Positions 19,305 through 28,835 of a stretch of DNA of 64,000 nt are shown piece after piece. The position numbers and the translations under genes were made by a program. Positions within the stretch are counted from its first letter, which is position 1. Every line of letters starts with the position of its first letter. This stretch comes from Mycolicibacterium madagascariense (lineage in GTDB: Bacteria; Actinomycetota; Actinomycetes; Mycobacteriales; Mycobacteriaceae): assembly GCF_010729665.1 (NCBI RefSeq), contig NZ_AP022611.1, positions 62,001 to 126,000 of the forward strand. The letters are read 5' to 3'. Below the pieces are notes generated by a model. It saw nothing but the letters and a program-made list of their open reading frames with translations, was not told the DNA's origin and made no database searches.

Positions 19305-20333
19305 GTGAACACGAAGATGTCGCGTGTGGTCGTCAACCTGACCGCCTTCGTCCTGGTGTGCGTGGTCGCCTCGTTCGGCCTCTTGGCGATCTTCGCCAAC
19401 CTGCGGTTCTCCGACGAGCGGAACTATCTCGCCGACTTCACCGACGTCAGCGGTCTGAAGGTCGACGACTTCGTCCGCATCGCCGGCGTGGAAGTCGGCC
19501 AAGTCAAGAAGATTTCGATCAACGACCAGTCCGTCGCGGTCGTGGAGTTCACCGCTGACCCCTCGGTAACTCTCACCCAAGGCACCAAGGTCGCCATACG
19601 GTGGGCCAACCCCATCGGCGACCGCTACGTCTCCCTGCTCGAAGGCCCAGGCGACCCCCATCGGATCAACCCAGGAGACACCATCCCGATCTCCCGCACC
19701 GAACCTGCGCTGGACCTGGACACGTTGCTGGGAGGTTTCCGGCCGCTGTTCCGCGCCCTGAATCCGCAAGACGTCAACACCCTTTCTAGCGCACTCATCC
19801 AAGCCTTCCAGGGCGAAGGCGACACGATCGGATCGTTCCTGGCCCAGGCGTCCACCGTGACCAATACGCTCGCCGACCGCGATCAGCTGATCGGGCAGGT
19901 CATCACCAACCTCAACGTCGTCCTCGGCTCGTTCGGAGACCAGACCGATCAGCTGGGCAAGACCGTCGACTCGCTGTCGAAGCTGATCAAGGGATTGGCC
20001 GACCGCAAGACCGACATCACCAACGCCATCGCCTACACCAACGCAGCCACCGGAACCATCGCCGACCTGCTGTCCCAGGCCCGTCAACCCTTCAAGGACA
20101 CCGTCGCGCAAACCGACCGTACCGCGGGCATCGTCGTCGCCGACCATGACTACTTCGACAACCTTCTCGCGACTCTGCCCAGTGCCTACAAGGCGTTGGC
20201 CAACCTCGGCAAGCGCGGCGACTTCCTCAACGAGTATCTGTGCTCAATCAGCATCAAACTCAACGGCAAGGGCGGCCAACCGGTGTACGTGAAGCTGATC
20301 TCGCAAACCTCAGGGCGGTGCGCACCGAAATGA
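19305..20333 (+). CDS. mceB: Mce family protein MceB
   Basis: MCE-domain protein of 342 aa. The GTG start at 19305 has AAGGAGG at 19291-19297, seven bases upstream. An N-terminal membrane segment (VVNLTAFVLVCVVASFGLLA) precedes the MCE domain with DFVRIAGVEVGQVKKI at about residues 55-70, then a helical region rich in 'tail-needle' heptads and a C-terminal YLCSISIKL segment. ATG of mceC overlaps its TGA (ATGA). It is a likely pore-forming subunit of the hexameric assembly. Confidence 0.93.
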   Translation: MNTKMSRVVVNLTAFVLVCVVASFGLLAIFANLRFSDERNYLADFTDVSGLKVDDFVRIAGVEVGQVKKISINDQSVAVVEFTADPSVTLTQGTKVAIRWANPIGDRYVSLLEGPGDPHRINPGDTIPISRTEPALDLDTLLGGFRPLFRALNPQDVNTLSSALIQAFQGEGDTIGSFLAQASTVTNTLADRDQLIGQVITNLNVVLGSFGDQTDQLGKTVDSLSKLIKGLADRKTDITNAIAYTNAATGTIADLLSQARQPFKDTVAQTDRTAGIVVADHDYFDNLLATLPSAYKALANLGKRGDFLNEYLCSISIKLNGKGGQPVYVKLISQTSGRCAPK

Positions 20334-21691
20334 AGTCCTTCTCCGAACGCAACCTCTTCGTCGTAGGCGTGGTAGGCGTGGTCCTGACCGTCGGCACCGC
20401 GATCGCGGCCTTGAACTTCCACAGTCTGCCCTTCGTCGACTCCAACGACGACTACTCCGCGGCCTTCGCCGAGGCCGGAGGCTTGCGTGCCGGCGCGCCC
20501 GTGCAGGTCGCCGGATATCGGGTAGGGCAGGTCTCCTCGGTCGACCTGGACGGCACCCACGTGCTGGTCAAGTTCGACGTCCAGGACGACGTGCGCCTCG
20601 GCCAACTCACCGAAGCCAACATCAGGACCAAGAGCCTGCTCGGGTCCAAGGTGCTCGAAGTCACCCCCCGGGGCGACGGGCGCCTCGCCGAAACCATTCC
20701 ACTGGCACGTACCCGCTCGCCGTATCAGCTGCCCGACGCGCTGGGGGACCTGTCGTCGACGATCAACGGGCTCAACACCGATTCCGTGTCCAACGCGCTG
20801 GCCACCTTGTCCGACACGTTCAAGGACACCCCGCCCGCGCTGAGGGACGCCGTGGCAGGCGTCGGCCGCTTCTCTCAGTCACTCGGAGACCGCGACGCTC
20901 AACTCCGTACCTTGCTGGCCAACGCCAGCAAGGCCACCTCGGTGCTTTCTGCGCGCGCCGACGAGATCGTGCAGCTCGTCTCCAACAGCAACGCACTGCT
21001 GGCTGCACTACGAACGCAAAGCACTGCGTTGCAACAGGTCTCGGGCAACCTGTCGGCGTTCGCCCAGCAGCTCAAGGGGTTCATCGCCGACAACGGTGCG
21101 CAACTGCGTCCGGCCTTGGACAAGCTCAACGGCGTGTTGACCATCGTCGACAACCGCAAGAACGACCTCACCCAAGCCATCAAGTACCTCAACCAGTACG
21201 CGATGTCCCTCGGTGACGCGGTGGGGTCGGGCCCCTTCTTCAAGGCCATGATCCCCAACCTGCTGCCGGGACAATTGTCCCAGCCCTTCATCGACGCCGC
21301 GTTCCGTGACTTGGGACTGGACCCCACCACGCTCGCACCGTCACAAGCGTCCGATCCCCAAACCGGCCAGCCAGGCACCCCGCCGTTGCCGGTTCCCTAC
21401 CCCCGCACGGGCCAGGCCGGCGATCCGCGGCTCAACTTGCCCGACGCGATCACCGGCAACCCCGGCGACGAACAGTGCGGCCCACCCGGGTTGCCGTTGC
21501 CGGGGCCAGGGTGTTACCCCCTGCGCGAACAGCTGCCACCCACAGCACCAGGCGGCCCGCCGCCGGGACCCCCGTTGGTCCCACCTGGTTCGGAACGGAC
21601 CACCGACCCCACGCCGGCACCGATCTTCGTGCCCGCCCCCGGTGAACCGGGTTCGCAGACAACGGCTTCCGAGCCCACCGGAGGACAATGA
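20330..21691 (+). CDS. mceC: Mce family protein MceC
   Basis: MCE-domain protein of 453 aa starting at ATG 20330, overlapping the mceB stop. The N-terminal membrane helix (VVGVVGVVLTVGTAIAAL) is followed by the MCE domain with GAPVQVAGYRVGQVSSV and SLLGSKVLEVTP. A long helical part ends near residue 340, and the last 110 residues are Pro/Gly-rich (PGGPPPGPPLVPPG). It has the usual position and shape for MceC. The mceD ATG overlaps its stop. Confidence 0.93.
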   Translation: MKSFSERNLFVVGVVGVVLTVGTAIAALNFHSLPFVDSNDDYSAAFAEAGGLRAGAPVQVAGYRVGQVSSVDLDGTHVLVKFDVQDDVRLGQLTEANIRTKSLLGSKVLEVTPRGDGRLAETIPLARTRSPYQLPDALGDLSSTINGLNTDSVSNALATLSDTFKDTPPALRDAVAGVGRFSQSLGDRDAQLRTLLANASKATSVLSARADEIVQLVSNSNALLAALRTQSTALQQVSGNLSAFAQQLKGFIADNGAQLRPALDKLNGVLTIVDNRKNDLTQAIKYLNQYAMSLGDAVGSGPFFKAMIPNLLPGQLSQPFIDAAFRDLGLDPTTLAPSQASDPQTGQPGTPPLPVPYPRTGQAGDPRLNLPDAITGNPGDEQCGPPGLPLPGPGCYPLREQLPPTAPGGPPPGPPLVPPGSERTTDPTPAPIFVPAPGEPGSQTTASEPTGGQ

Positions 21692-23001
21692 TGCGTACGC
21701 GCCATCTGCGGATCGGACTGTCCGTCGCACTGGTCCTCGCCCTCGTCGCCGGCGCCTTCGTCGCCTACCAAGGCTTCGACAAGGCGAACCGAACGCACGT
21801 CGTGGCGTACTTCGACACCACCAACGGTCTGTTCACCGGCGACGAGGTCCGCATCCTGGGCGTACCCGTCGGCGTCATCGACAGCATCGAGCCGCAAGCG
21901 CAACGGGTCAAGGTGGGATTCTGGGTAGACGACTCCTACAAAGTGCCCGCAGACGCCAAGGCCGTGATCGTCTCACCGCAACTGGTGACGGCCCGCGCAA
22001 TTCAGCTGACCCCGGTGTACACGACGGGTCCCCAGATGCGCGACGGGGCCACCATCCCCCTCGACCGTACGGCGGTTCCGCTCGAATACGACGATCTGCG
22101 AGCACAACTGGAGAAGCTGACCACCGCGCTGCAGCCGACACAGCCCGGGGGCGTCAGCACCTTGGGAGCATTCGTCGACACCGCGGCGGACAACCTCCGC
22201 GGCCAAGGCGCCAACATCCGCTCGACGGTCATCCAACTGTCCAAAGCACTCTCCGCCCTTGGTGATCACAGCGGCGACACCTTCACCACCATCAAGAACA
22301 TTTCAGTGGTGGTCTCTGCTCTGCAGGACAGCGCGTCCCTGCTCACACAGCTCAACGGCAACCTGGCGACGGTAACCGGACTGCTGACCAGCGACCCCAA
22401 CGCGGTGGGCAACGCGCTCTCCGACCTCAACTCGGTGGTCACCGACGCCACCCAGTTCATCAAGGACAACCGCGACTCCCTCGGCACCGCCACCGACAAG
22501 CTGGCGTCGATCTCCACCACCGTCAACTCCAACCTCGACGACATCAAACAGGCCTTGCACGTCTTTCCCAACGCCGCAGCCAACTTCGCGAACGTCTACC
22601 AACCCTCGCAGGGAGCTCTCACCGGCGCCATCGCCCTCAACAACTTCGCCGACCCACTGAGGTTCATCTGCGGATCGATCGAGGCGGCCTCAAGACTCAA
22701 CGGCGAGATCTCCTCCAAACTCTGCATGCAATATCTCGCCCCCATCGTCAAGAACCGGCAGATCAACTTCCTGCCAATTGGCGGAAACCCCATCGTCGGC
22801 GAATCGGCGCGGCCCAACGAGCTCACCTACAGCGAAGACCGCTTGCGGCCCGACTTCGTCCCCCCGCTGCCCGCGGCGCCAGCAGAGCCCGACCCCGCCC
22901 TGGCGGTCTCGGTGGGGGACACCCCGCCCCCCGACGCCACTGCCACAGATCCCGCCGCCGGTTTGCCGGGACTCATGGTGCCCACCCAAGGTGGATCGTG
23001 A
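21688..23001 (+). CDS. mceD: Mce family protein MceD
   Basis: MCE-domain protein of 437 aa. ATGATG at 21688 gives two adjacent starts; the first overlaps the mceC stop and is annotated. Membrane helix LSVALVLALVAGAFVAYQGF, MCE core DEVRILGVPVGVIDSI near residue 51, then a helical stretch and a Pro-rich end. CGSIEAASRLNGEISSKLC near residue 330 is typical of MceD. The GTG of mceE overlaps its stop. Confidence 0.93.
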   Translation: MMRTRHLRIGLSVALVLALVAGAFVAYQGFDKANRTHVVAYFDTTNGLFTGDEVRILGVPVGVIDSIEPQAQRVKVGFWVDDSYKVPADAKAVIVSPQLVTARAIQLTPVYTTGPQMRDGATIPLDRTAVPLEYDDLRAQLEKLTTALQPTQPGGVSTLGAFVDTAADNLRGQGANIRSTVIQLSKALSALGDHSGDTFTTIKNISVVVSALQDSASLLTQLNGNLATVTGLLTSDPNAVGNALSDLNSVVTDATQFIKDNRDSLGTATDKLASISTTVNSNLDDIKQALHVFPNAAANFANVYQPSQGALTGAIALNNFADPLRFICGSIEAASRLNGEISSKLCMQYLAPIVKNRQINFLPIGGNPIVGESARPNELTYSEDRLRPDFVPPLPAAPAEPDPALAVSVGDTPPPDATATDPAAGLPGLMVPTQGGS

Positions 23002-24146
23002 TCGCCGCCGACCGTCCGCTGACCCGACGCTGGGGCAGAACGGCGTTCCTCGCCGCCGTCGCCACCATCGTCGCCGGATGTCAATGGCAGGGCCTGAACT
23101 CGCTGCCGATGCCCGGCACCCAAGGGGGCGGTGACGGTTCCTACACAGTGCAGGCGCAGCTGCCCGACGTCGGTGTCATCGAACGCAATTCGCGGGTTCG
23201 CGTCGGCGACGTGAACGTCGGCACTATTACCAACATCGAGCGGCAAGGGTGGCACGCGTTGGTGACCATGAGACTCAACGGTGACGTGTCCCTGCCCGCC
23301 AACACCACCGCAAAGATTGGACAAACGAGCCTGCTGGGTTCCTTGCACCTGGAGCTGAACCCGCCAAGCGAAGCCCCAGCTGCCGGCAAGCTCCACGAAG
23401 GTTCGCTGATCCCGCTGACGAACGGCGGCTCCTATCCCAACACCGACCAGACATTGGCGGCGCTGTCGATGCTCCTCAACGGTGGCGGCATCGGTCAGCT
23501 CCAAGACATCAACGCTGCGTTCGCCACGGCATTCTCCGGACGTGAAGGCGACCTTCGTAGTCTCGTCGACCAGGTCAACGAGTTCGTCGGGCACGTCAAC
23601 GACCAAACCGACGACATCATCGCCGCCACCGACAGCTTCAACAAACTCGTGGACCAGTTCGCCGCCCAGAAACCCGTGCTGGACAAGGCGTTGCACACCA
23701 TTCCCGACGCTCTCACCGTGCTCGCCGATCAACGCAACAACCTGAGCGACGCCCTGGACTCATTTGGCAAGTTCAGTGCAGTGACCGCCGACGCCGTCAG
23801 CCAGACCAAACAGAATCTGGTTTCCGAACTCAAAGCCGCCGCGCCGGTCCTCAATTCCCTGGCCAACGCAGGCCCCGCCTTGACACGTTCGCTGAGCATG
23901 CTGACGACCATGCCCTTCCCCATCGAAAACATTCCCAAGCTGATCCGCGGCGAATACATCAACACCGACGTGGTGTTCGACCTCACCCTGAGCCGGCTGG
24001 ACGCCAGCTTCCTCACCGGCACCCGCTACGAAGGCGTCCTCACCAAACGCGAGTTGAAATGGGGACGCACCATCGGCCAAGCGCCAAGTCCGTACACCGT
24101 GGGCAACCCGCTGGTCGCCCCCTACCACCTCGATCAGGGGCCTTAG
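22998..24146 (+). CDS. mceE: Mce family lipoprotein MceE (LprK type)
   Basis: MCE-domain lipoprotein, 382 aa. A signal peptide ends in the lipobox IVAG-C with the lipidated Cys at residue 28. The MCE domain follows (NSRVRVGDVNVGTITNI at about residues 64-80, then KIGQTSLLGSLHLEL). GTG 22998 overlaps the mceD stop. The lipid anchor at the fifth position is the standard order of mce operons. Confidence 0.93.
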   Translation: MIAADRPLTRRWGRTAFLAAVATIVAGCQWQGLNSLPMPGTQGGGDGSYTVQAQLPDVGVIERNSRVRVGDVNVGTITNIERQGWHALVTMRLNGDVSLPANTTAKIGQTSLLGSLHLELNPPSEAPAAGKLHEGSLIPLTNGGSYPNTDQTLAALSMLLNGGGIGQLQDINAAFATAFSGREGDLRSLVDQVNEFVGHVNDQTDDIIAATDSFNKLVDQFAAQKPVLDKALHTIPDALTVLADQRNNLSDALDSFGKFSAVTADAVSQTKQNLVSELKAAAPVLNSLANAGPALTRSLSMLTTMPFPIENIPKLIRGEYINTDVVFDLTLSRLDASFLTGTRYEGVLTKRELKWGRTIGQAPSPYTVGNPLVAPYHLDQGP

Positions 24147-24147
24147 C

Positions 24148-25581
24148 GTGCTGACGAAGCGAATCAAGATACAGCTGGCCCTGTTCGGGGTGATAGCCGT
24201 GGTGGCCGGAGCCATCATGGCGTTCGGGTACATCAGGGTGCCGGCGATGTTCGGGGTGGGGCACTACACCGTCACCGTGCAACTCCCCGACGCAGGAGGG
24301 CTGTATGCCTCCGGAAACGTGACCTACCGTGGGACCGAGGTGGGTCGTGTCACCGACGTCCGCGTGACCGATTCGGGGGTCGAGGCAGTGTTGGACCTCA
24401 ACTCCGACATCAAGATCCCGTCGAATCTGGACGCTCAGGTGCACAGCACCTCTGCCATCGGCGAGCAGTACGTGGCACTGCTTCCGCGCAACGACGACGG
24501 ACCCGCACTCAAGAACGGCGACGTCATTCCGATCAGCCGCACGTCGGTCCCCCCGCCCATCGGCCAGCTGCTCGACGCCGCCAACCGGGGAGTCAAGGCA
24601 ATACCTCAAGGCAACGTCAAGACCGTCATCGACGAAAGCTACACCGCCGTCGGAGGACTGGGGCCCGAGATATCACGCATCGTGGACGGGTCCACTCAGC
24701 TGGCCACCGACGCACGCGCCAATCTCGACCCGCTGCTTGCCCTCATCGACCGAGCGCAGCCGGTCCTCGACTCGCAAACTGACTCAGCCGACTCCATCCG
24801 CGCGTGGGCCGCGCACCTCGCGGACCTGTCGCGTCAGGTGAAGACGCAAGACGCGGCCGTCACCGGGCTGCTGCAGAACGGCCCCGCCGCCGCCGACGAG
24901 GGTCGCCAACTCGTCGACCGGCTCAAGCCAGCCCTACCCATTCTGTTGGCGAACTTGGTCAGCATCGGTCAGGTCGCCGTCGTCTATCAGCCTGCGCTCG
25001 AACAGATTTTGGTTCTCGAACCTCAGATCGTCGCCAGCATGCAGGGCGCAGAGGTTCCCAACCTAGACAACCCGCGACCGTTCCCCGGAATCTACGTCAA
25101 CTTCAACCTCAACCTCAACGATCCGCCACCATGCACGACTGGATTCCTGCCAAAGGAACAGTTGAGCCCCCCGGCGGTGACGAGCATCCCGGACCGCCCC
25201 GCCGGCGACTTGTATTGCCGGATCCCGCAAGACGCACGAAACGTCGTGCGCGGCACCCGAAATCTGCCCTGCATCACCCGGCCCGGCAAACGCGCGCCGA
25301 CGGTGAAGATGTGCGAAAGCGACGAGCAGTACGTGCCGCTCAACGACGGCGACTATTGGAAGGGCGACCCCAACGCCACCGACACCGGCCAGGCAGTTCC
25401 GCAGCTGCCCCCCGGGACCCCTCAGCAGGGGCAGGGGCCGACACCTCCGGCTGCCGTCGTGCAGTACGACCCGGCGACGGGCAGTTACCCCGCGCCCGAC
25501 GGAAACGTCTACACCCAAGGCGACCTCGCCCAAAGCACGGAAGGCAAGACATGGCAAAACATGATGACACCGCCGAAGTAG
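24148..25581 (+). CDS. mceF: Mce family protein MceF
   Basis: Sixth MCE-domain protein, 477 aa, starting at GTG 24148 one base after the mceE stop. Membrane helix LALFGVIAVVAGAIMAFGYI, MCE core GNVTYRGTEVGRVTDV and STSAIGEQYVALLP. The C-terminal 80 residues are rich in Pro/Gln and include several Cys (for example PCTTGF, LYCRIP, LPCITRP). It overlaps the first Mce-associated gene by 31 bp. Confidence 0.93.
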   Translation: MLTKRIKIQLALFGVIAVVAGAIMAFGYIRVPAMFGVGHYTVTVQLPDAGGLYASGNVTYRGTEVGRVTDVRVTDSGVEAVLDLNSDIKIPSNLDAQVHSTSAIGEQYVALLPRNDDGPALKNGDVIPISRTSVPPPIGQLLDAANRGVKAIPQGNVKTVIDESYTAVGGLGPEISRIVDGSTQLATDARANLDPLLALIDRAQPVLDSQTDSADSIRAWAAHLADLSRQVKTQDAAVTGLLQNGPAAADEGRQLVDRLKPALPILLANLVSIGQVAVVYQPALEQILVLEPQIVASMQGAEVPNLDNPRPFPGIYVNFNLNLNDPPPCTTGFLPKEQLSPPAVTSIPDRPAGDLYCRIPQDARNVVRGTRNLPCITRPGKRAPTVKMCESDEQYVPLNDGDYWKGDPNATDTGQAVPQLPPGTPQQGQGPTPPAAVVQYDPATGSYPAPDGNVYTQGDLAQSTEGKTWQNMMTPPK

Positions 25582-26237
25582 ACAGCCCGCCCATCGACGA
25601 CGGCTCCGCGCTCGACGCCGACGACGCCGACGGGGATGACGGCGCCGAGGGGGACCACGACGGTCCGACGACCAAGGACGACGCGTCACCCGACGACACC
25701 GCAACAGATGTCGAACCCGGCGAAGACACACGAGCACCGTTCTGGCGACAGAAGCTCGCCAGCCCGACCGGCGCGGCCGCAGTCTGCGTGACAGCCATTG
25801 TCGCGCTGGGAGCCCTCGGCGGCATCCTCGGACACCAACTCCTCAACGAGCGTCAGGAAAGCTTGCGGCGGGAGGTCTTCGTCCAAGCGGCCCGACAAGG
25901 GGTGATCGACCTGACCACGATCGACTACACCAGCGTCGAGGCCGACGTCGCCCGCATCCTGGACTCGTCCACCGGAGCTTTTCACGACGACTTCCAGACA
26001 CGGTCCCAGCCGTACGCCGAAGTGATCAAGCAGGCCAAGACGAAGTCTCAAGGCACCGTAACCGCAGCCGCCATGCAGTCCCAAGACGGCGACACAGCCA
26101 AGGTCTTGGTCACGGTCTCGATGAAGATGTCCAATGCTGGTGCACCGGAACAACCTTCGCGCAACTGGCGAATGCTCATCAACGTCCAGAAGACCGGTGA
26201 CACCGCCAAGGTGTCCGACGTGCAGTTCGCGACATGA
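25551..26237 (+). CDS. Mce-associated membrane protein (first)
   Basis: 228-aa Mas-type protein. ATG 25551 lies inside mceF, in another frame. The first 60 residues are strongly acidic (runs of Asp/Glu), then a membrane helix (AAAVCVTAIVALGALGGILG) at about residues 75-95, and an extracytoplasmic NTF2-like domain with VIDLTTIDYTSVEADVARIL and STGAFHDDFQ, typical for this group. Mas proteins are thought to stabilise Mce complexes. The next gene overlaps by ATGA. Confidence 0.88.
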   Translation: MAKHDDTAEVDSPPIDDGSALDADDADGDDGAEGDHDGPTTKDDASPDDTATDVEPGEDTRAPFWRQKLASPTGAAAVCVTAIVALGALGGILGHQLLNERQESLRREVFVQAARQGVIDLTTIDYTSVEADVARILDSSTGAFHDDFQTRSQPYAEVIKQAKTKSQGTVTAAAMQSQDGDTAKVLVTVSMKMSNAGAPEQPSRNWRMLINVQKTGDTAKVSDVQFAT

Positions 26238-27001
26238 CCACAGCTACACCGGATCTCACCCACCGACGAACGGAGACAGCGTTGTCCACGCACGCACCGA
26301 CCGACGAGCGGATCGACAAGCCCCACACCGACGGCGTTATACCCGGCCTAGAGGAACCGTCCGACATCCCCGATTCCGACACCTGCGAACCCACCGCCGC
26401 CGGTCACGCCGGCGATGACGATGACGAGACGGCACCTTCAGGGGACGGCGAAGAATCCGACGAGACGCCCCAGGCGCAGGGATCCTCCGACGACGGCACG
26501 CAATCCACTAGACGACCAGTGCCATGGAGTCGGGTGCTGGCGTTTGGCATCCTGCCCGCACTAGTGATGCTCCTCGCCGCCGGTGTCGGCTACCTCAAAT
26601 GGCAAGAGGCGAACTATCGCGGATCGGAAGTGGCCGCGGCACAGTCGGTGTCGGCGGCCACCGACACCACGGTGGCCATCCTGTCCTACCAGGCAGACAC
26701 TGCCGACAAGGAGCTCACCGCTGCGCGCGACCGGCTGACGGGCAGCTTCCGCGACGACTACACCAAGCTCATCAACGAGCTCGTCATCCCAGGGGCGAAG
26801 GAGAAGAAGATCTCGGTCACTGCGACTGTTCCCCAAGCCGCATCGGTCTCGGCCACCCCGAATCACGCCGTCGTCCTGGTGTACGTCAACCAGACGACGA
26901 ACGTCGCAAACGACCCACCCAGCGACACGGCGTCCGCCGTTCTCGTCACCTTGGATAAGGACGGCGACAACTGGCTGGTGTCCAAGTTCGACCCCGTCTA
27001 A
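26234..27001 (+). CDS. Mce-associated membrane protein (second)
   Basis: 255-aa protein of the same architecture as the preceding gene: acidic cytoplasmic N-terminus (residues 1-95), membrane helix (ILPALVMLLAAGVGYLKW) and an outer NTF2-like domain (ATDTTVAILSYQADTADKEL; LTGSFRDDYTKLI). ATG 26234 overlaps the preceding TGA. Two Mas proteins in tandem after mceF is a known arrangement. Confidence 0.88.
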   Translation: MTTATPDLTHRRTETALSTHAPTDERIDKPHTDGVIPGLEEPSDIPDSDTCEPTAAGHAGDDDDETAPSGDGEESDETPQAQGSSDDGTQSTRRPVPWSRVLAFGILPALVMLLAAGVGYLKWQEANYRGSEVAAAQSVSAATDTTVAILSYQADTADKELTAARDRLTGSFRDDYTKLINELVIPGAKEKKISVTATVPQAASVSATPNHAVVLVYVNQTTNVANDPPSDTASAVLVTLDKDGDNWLVSKFDPV

Positions 27002-27061
27002 TCCAAGCTGATCGTCTAAGCATTTGCCCGCACGAAGATCATCGAAGAGGAGACGGCGACA

Positions 27062-27172
27062 ATGGATCCCAACCCCGACTACGACGTTAGCGATGAGCTC
27101 GAATACCTGTTCAACTTCATACCGTGGGCGCTGCGCGGCGTGTATCCGCCGCCGGCATACCCATCGGTGTAG
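27062..27172 (+). CDS. Small ORF, 36 aa, between Mas and MceG genes
   Basis: ATG 27062 opens 36 codons to TAG at 27172, with GAGGAG about nine to ten bases upstream (near 27048). The peptide begins MDPNPDYDVSDELEYLFN, continues with a short hydrophobic stretch (FIPWALRGVY) and ends PPPAYPSV. Acidic start, aromatic-hydrophobic middle and Pro-rich end look like a designed small protein, perhaps a membrane-edge partner of the transporter, rather than random sequence. No function is known to me. Confidence 0.5.
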   Translation: MDPNPDYDVSDELEYLFNFIPWALRGVYPPPAYPSV

Positions 27173-27312
27173 GCAAAGCCTGCACGGACGGCGCCACCGG
27201 ATGGCTACCACCCCTGGCGAGTCGGCCAACAGTAAACCTTGGTGTGTGAGTACGGGGAAGACCTCGTCGGTCACACCGGTCAGTGCACAAGACGAAAGCG
27301 GAAAGGTCGCGC

Positions 27313-28398
27313 GTGGGCATTGGTATTCAGGTTGAGGGACTGACGAAGTCCTTCGGGCCCCAGCGAATCTGGGAGGACGTCACCTTCGATCTCCCGGCCG
27401 GTGAGGTCAGCGTGTTGCTGGGCCCGTCCGGTACCGGCAAGTCGGTGTTCTTGAAGTCGCTCATCGGTTTGCTGCGCCCCGAGCGCGGCAAGATCGTCGT
27501 CGACGGCACGAACATCCTCGAGTGCTCGGCCAAGGAGCTCTACGAGATCCGCACGCTGTTTGGGGTGATGTTTCAGGACGGTGCGCTGTTCGGGTCCATG
27601 TCGCTGTACGACAACACCGCGTTCCCGCTTCGTGAGCACACGAAGAAGAAGGAATCCGAGATCCGTCAGATCGTGATGGAGAAGCTCGACCTGGTCGGTC
27701 TGACCGGTGACGAGACGAAGTTCCCCGGCGAGATCTCCGGCGGTATGCGCAAGCGCGCCGGGCTGGCCCGCTCGCTGGTGCTCGACCCGCAGATCATCCT
27801 TTGCGACGAGCCCGACTCCGGTCTGGACCCGGTGCGTACGGCGTATCTGTCGCAGCTGCTGATCGACATCAACGCCCAGATCGACTGCACCATCCTCATC
27901 GTCACCCACAACATCAACATCGCCCGCACGGTGCCCGACAACATGGGCATGCTGTTCCGCAAGCACCTGGTGATGTTCGGTCCGCGCGAAGTCTTGCTGA
28001 CCTCCGACGAGCCCGTCGTCAAGCAGTTCCTCAACGGCCGCCGCATCGGCCCGATCGGTATGTCCGAGGAGAAGGACGAGTCGACGATGGCCGAGGAGCA
28101 GGCCATGATCGACGCCGGTCACCACGACGGTGGCACCGAGGAGATCGAAGGCGTGCCACCGCAGGTGAACGCCACCCCGGGTATGCCGGAGCGCAAGGCC
28201 GTCGGTCGTCGTCAGGCGCGGGTGCGCGAGATCATGCACACCCTGCCGCCGGCCGCGCAGGAAGCCATCCGCGCCGACCTCGACGGCACCAACGCCCACA
28301 ACTACAACGGCGACGACGCCACCGCGCGCAATCGCAGCACCGAAGAAGAGGCCCCCACGGCGTCGATCTCCGTCGTCCACGACAGCGGTGTCCGGTGA
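27313..28398 (+). CDS. mceG: MceG (Mkl) ATP-binding protein of the Mce transporter
   Basis: ABC ATPase energising Mce import, 361 aa. GTG 27313 gives the N-terminus VGIGIQVEGLTKSFG, equal in register to Mkl of M. tuberculosis, and AAAGG lies just upstream. A GTG at 27283 would add ten residues. Walker A GPSGTGKS (37-44), signature ISGGMRKRAG, Walker B IILCDEPDSGLD, switch His in VTHN. The C-terminal extension after NGRRIGPIGMSEEKDE is specific to MceG. The gene is highly like the usual mkl, which in M. tuberculosis (Rv0655) is far from any mce operon; here it is linked to one. It is coupled to the next gene by GTGA. Confidence 0.95.
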   Translation: MGIGIQVEGLTKSFGPQRIWEDVTFDLPAGEVSVLLGPSGTGKSVFLKSLIGLLRPERGKIVVDGTNILECSAKELYEIRTLFGVMFQDGALFGSMSLYDNTAFPLREHTKKKESEIRQIVMEKLDLVGLTGDETKFPGEISGGMRKRAGLARSLVLDPQIILCDEPDSGLDPVRTAYLSQLLIDINAQIDCTILIVTHNINIARTVPDNMGMLFRKHLVMFGPREVLLTSDEPVVKQFLNGRRIGPIGMSEEKDESTMAEEQAMIDAGHHDGGTEEIEGVPPQVNATPGMPERKAVGRRQARVREIMHTLPPAAQEAIRADLDGTNAHNYNGDDATARNRSTEEEAPTASISVVHDSGVR

Positions 28399-28835
28399 AC
28401 CGCGCCGACGAGAACGTCCTGGCCTGGTCACTCCTGGACGAGGCGACAGATCTCCTCACCCGCACGGCGCGAGCGGCCGTTTGCGTGATGATCGGCGCCG
28501 GAGACGAGGTGGACGCCATTCACGGGCTCCTGCGTCTCCTAGCCGACCACGGGGTCGAATTGCCCACGCAGCACAGGGCCCTTGTATGGGACTGGGTGTG
28601 GGGATACTTCGGCAGCGATGACGAGGACGCCCTTGCCGCGCTTCTGACGCGCCTGGGCGTACCGGAGATGCGTCGCCCGGTAGTAATTGCGCCGTCGGTG
28701 GTCCCGCCTTCAGGGATTTACGACCGACGTCCAAAGCGGGTACACGACAAATACCCGGTGTCGAAGAGAGCATTTTCTGGGTCCAAGCAGGTCAAATCGT
28801 TCCACGACGACATGCGTAACGAGAGGGTGTCATGA
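28395..28835 (+). CDS. Unrecognised 146-aa protein in the mce operon
   Basis: GTG 28395 overlaps the mceG stop, and its own stop overlaps the next ATG, so it is translated with its neighbours. The N-terminal 90 residues look helical and soluble (LAWSLLDEATDLLTRTARAA; GDEVDAIHGLLRLLADHG; WDWVWGYFGSDDEDALAALL). The rest is basic and Pro/Lys-rich (YDRRPKRVHDKYPVSKRAFSG). No membrane segment, no signal peptide, no domain recognised. Its location suggests a role linked to MceG or to the operon's regulation. Confidence 0.65.
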   Translation: MNRADENVLAWSLLDEATDLLTRTARAAVCVMIGAGDEVDAIHGLLRLLADHGVELPTQHRALVWDWVWGYFGSDDEDALAALLTRLGVPEMRRPVVIAPSVVPPSGIYDRRPKRVHDKYPVSKRAFSGSKQVKSFHDDMRNERVS

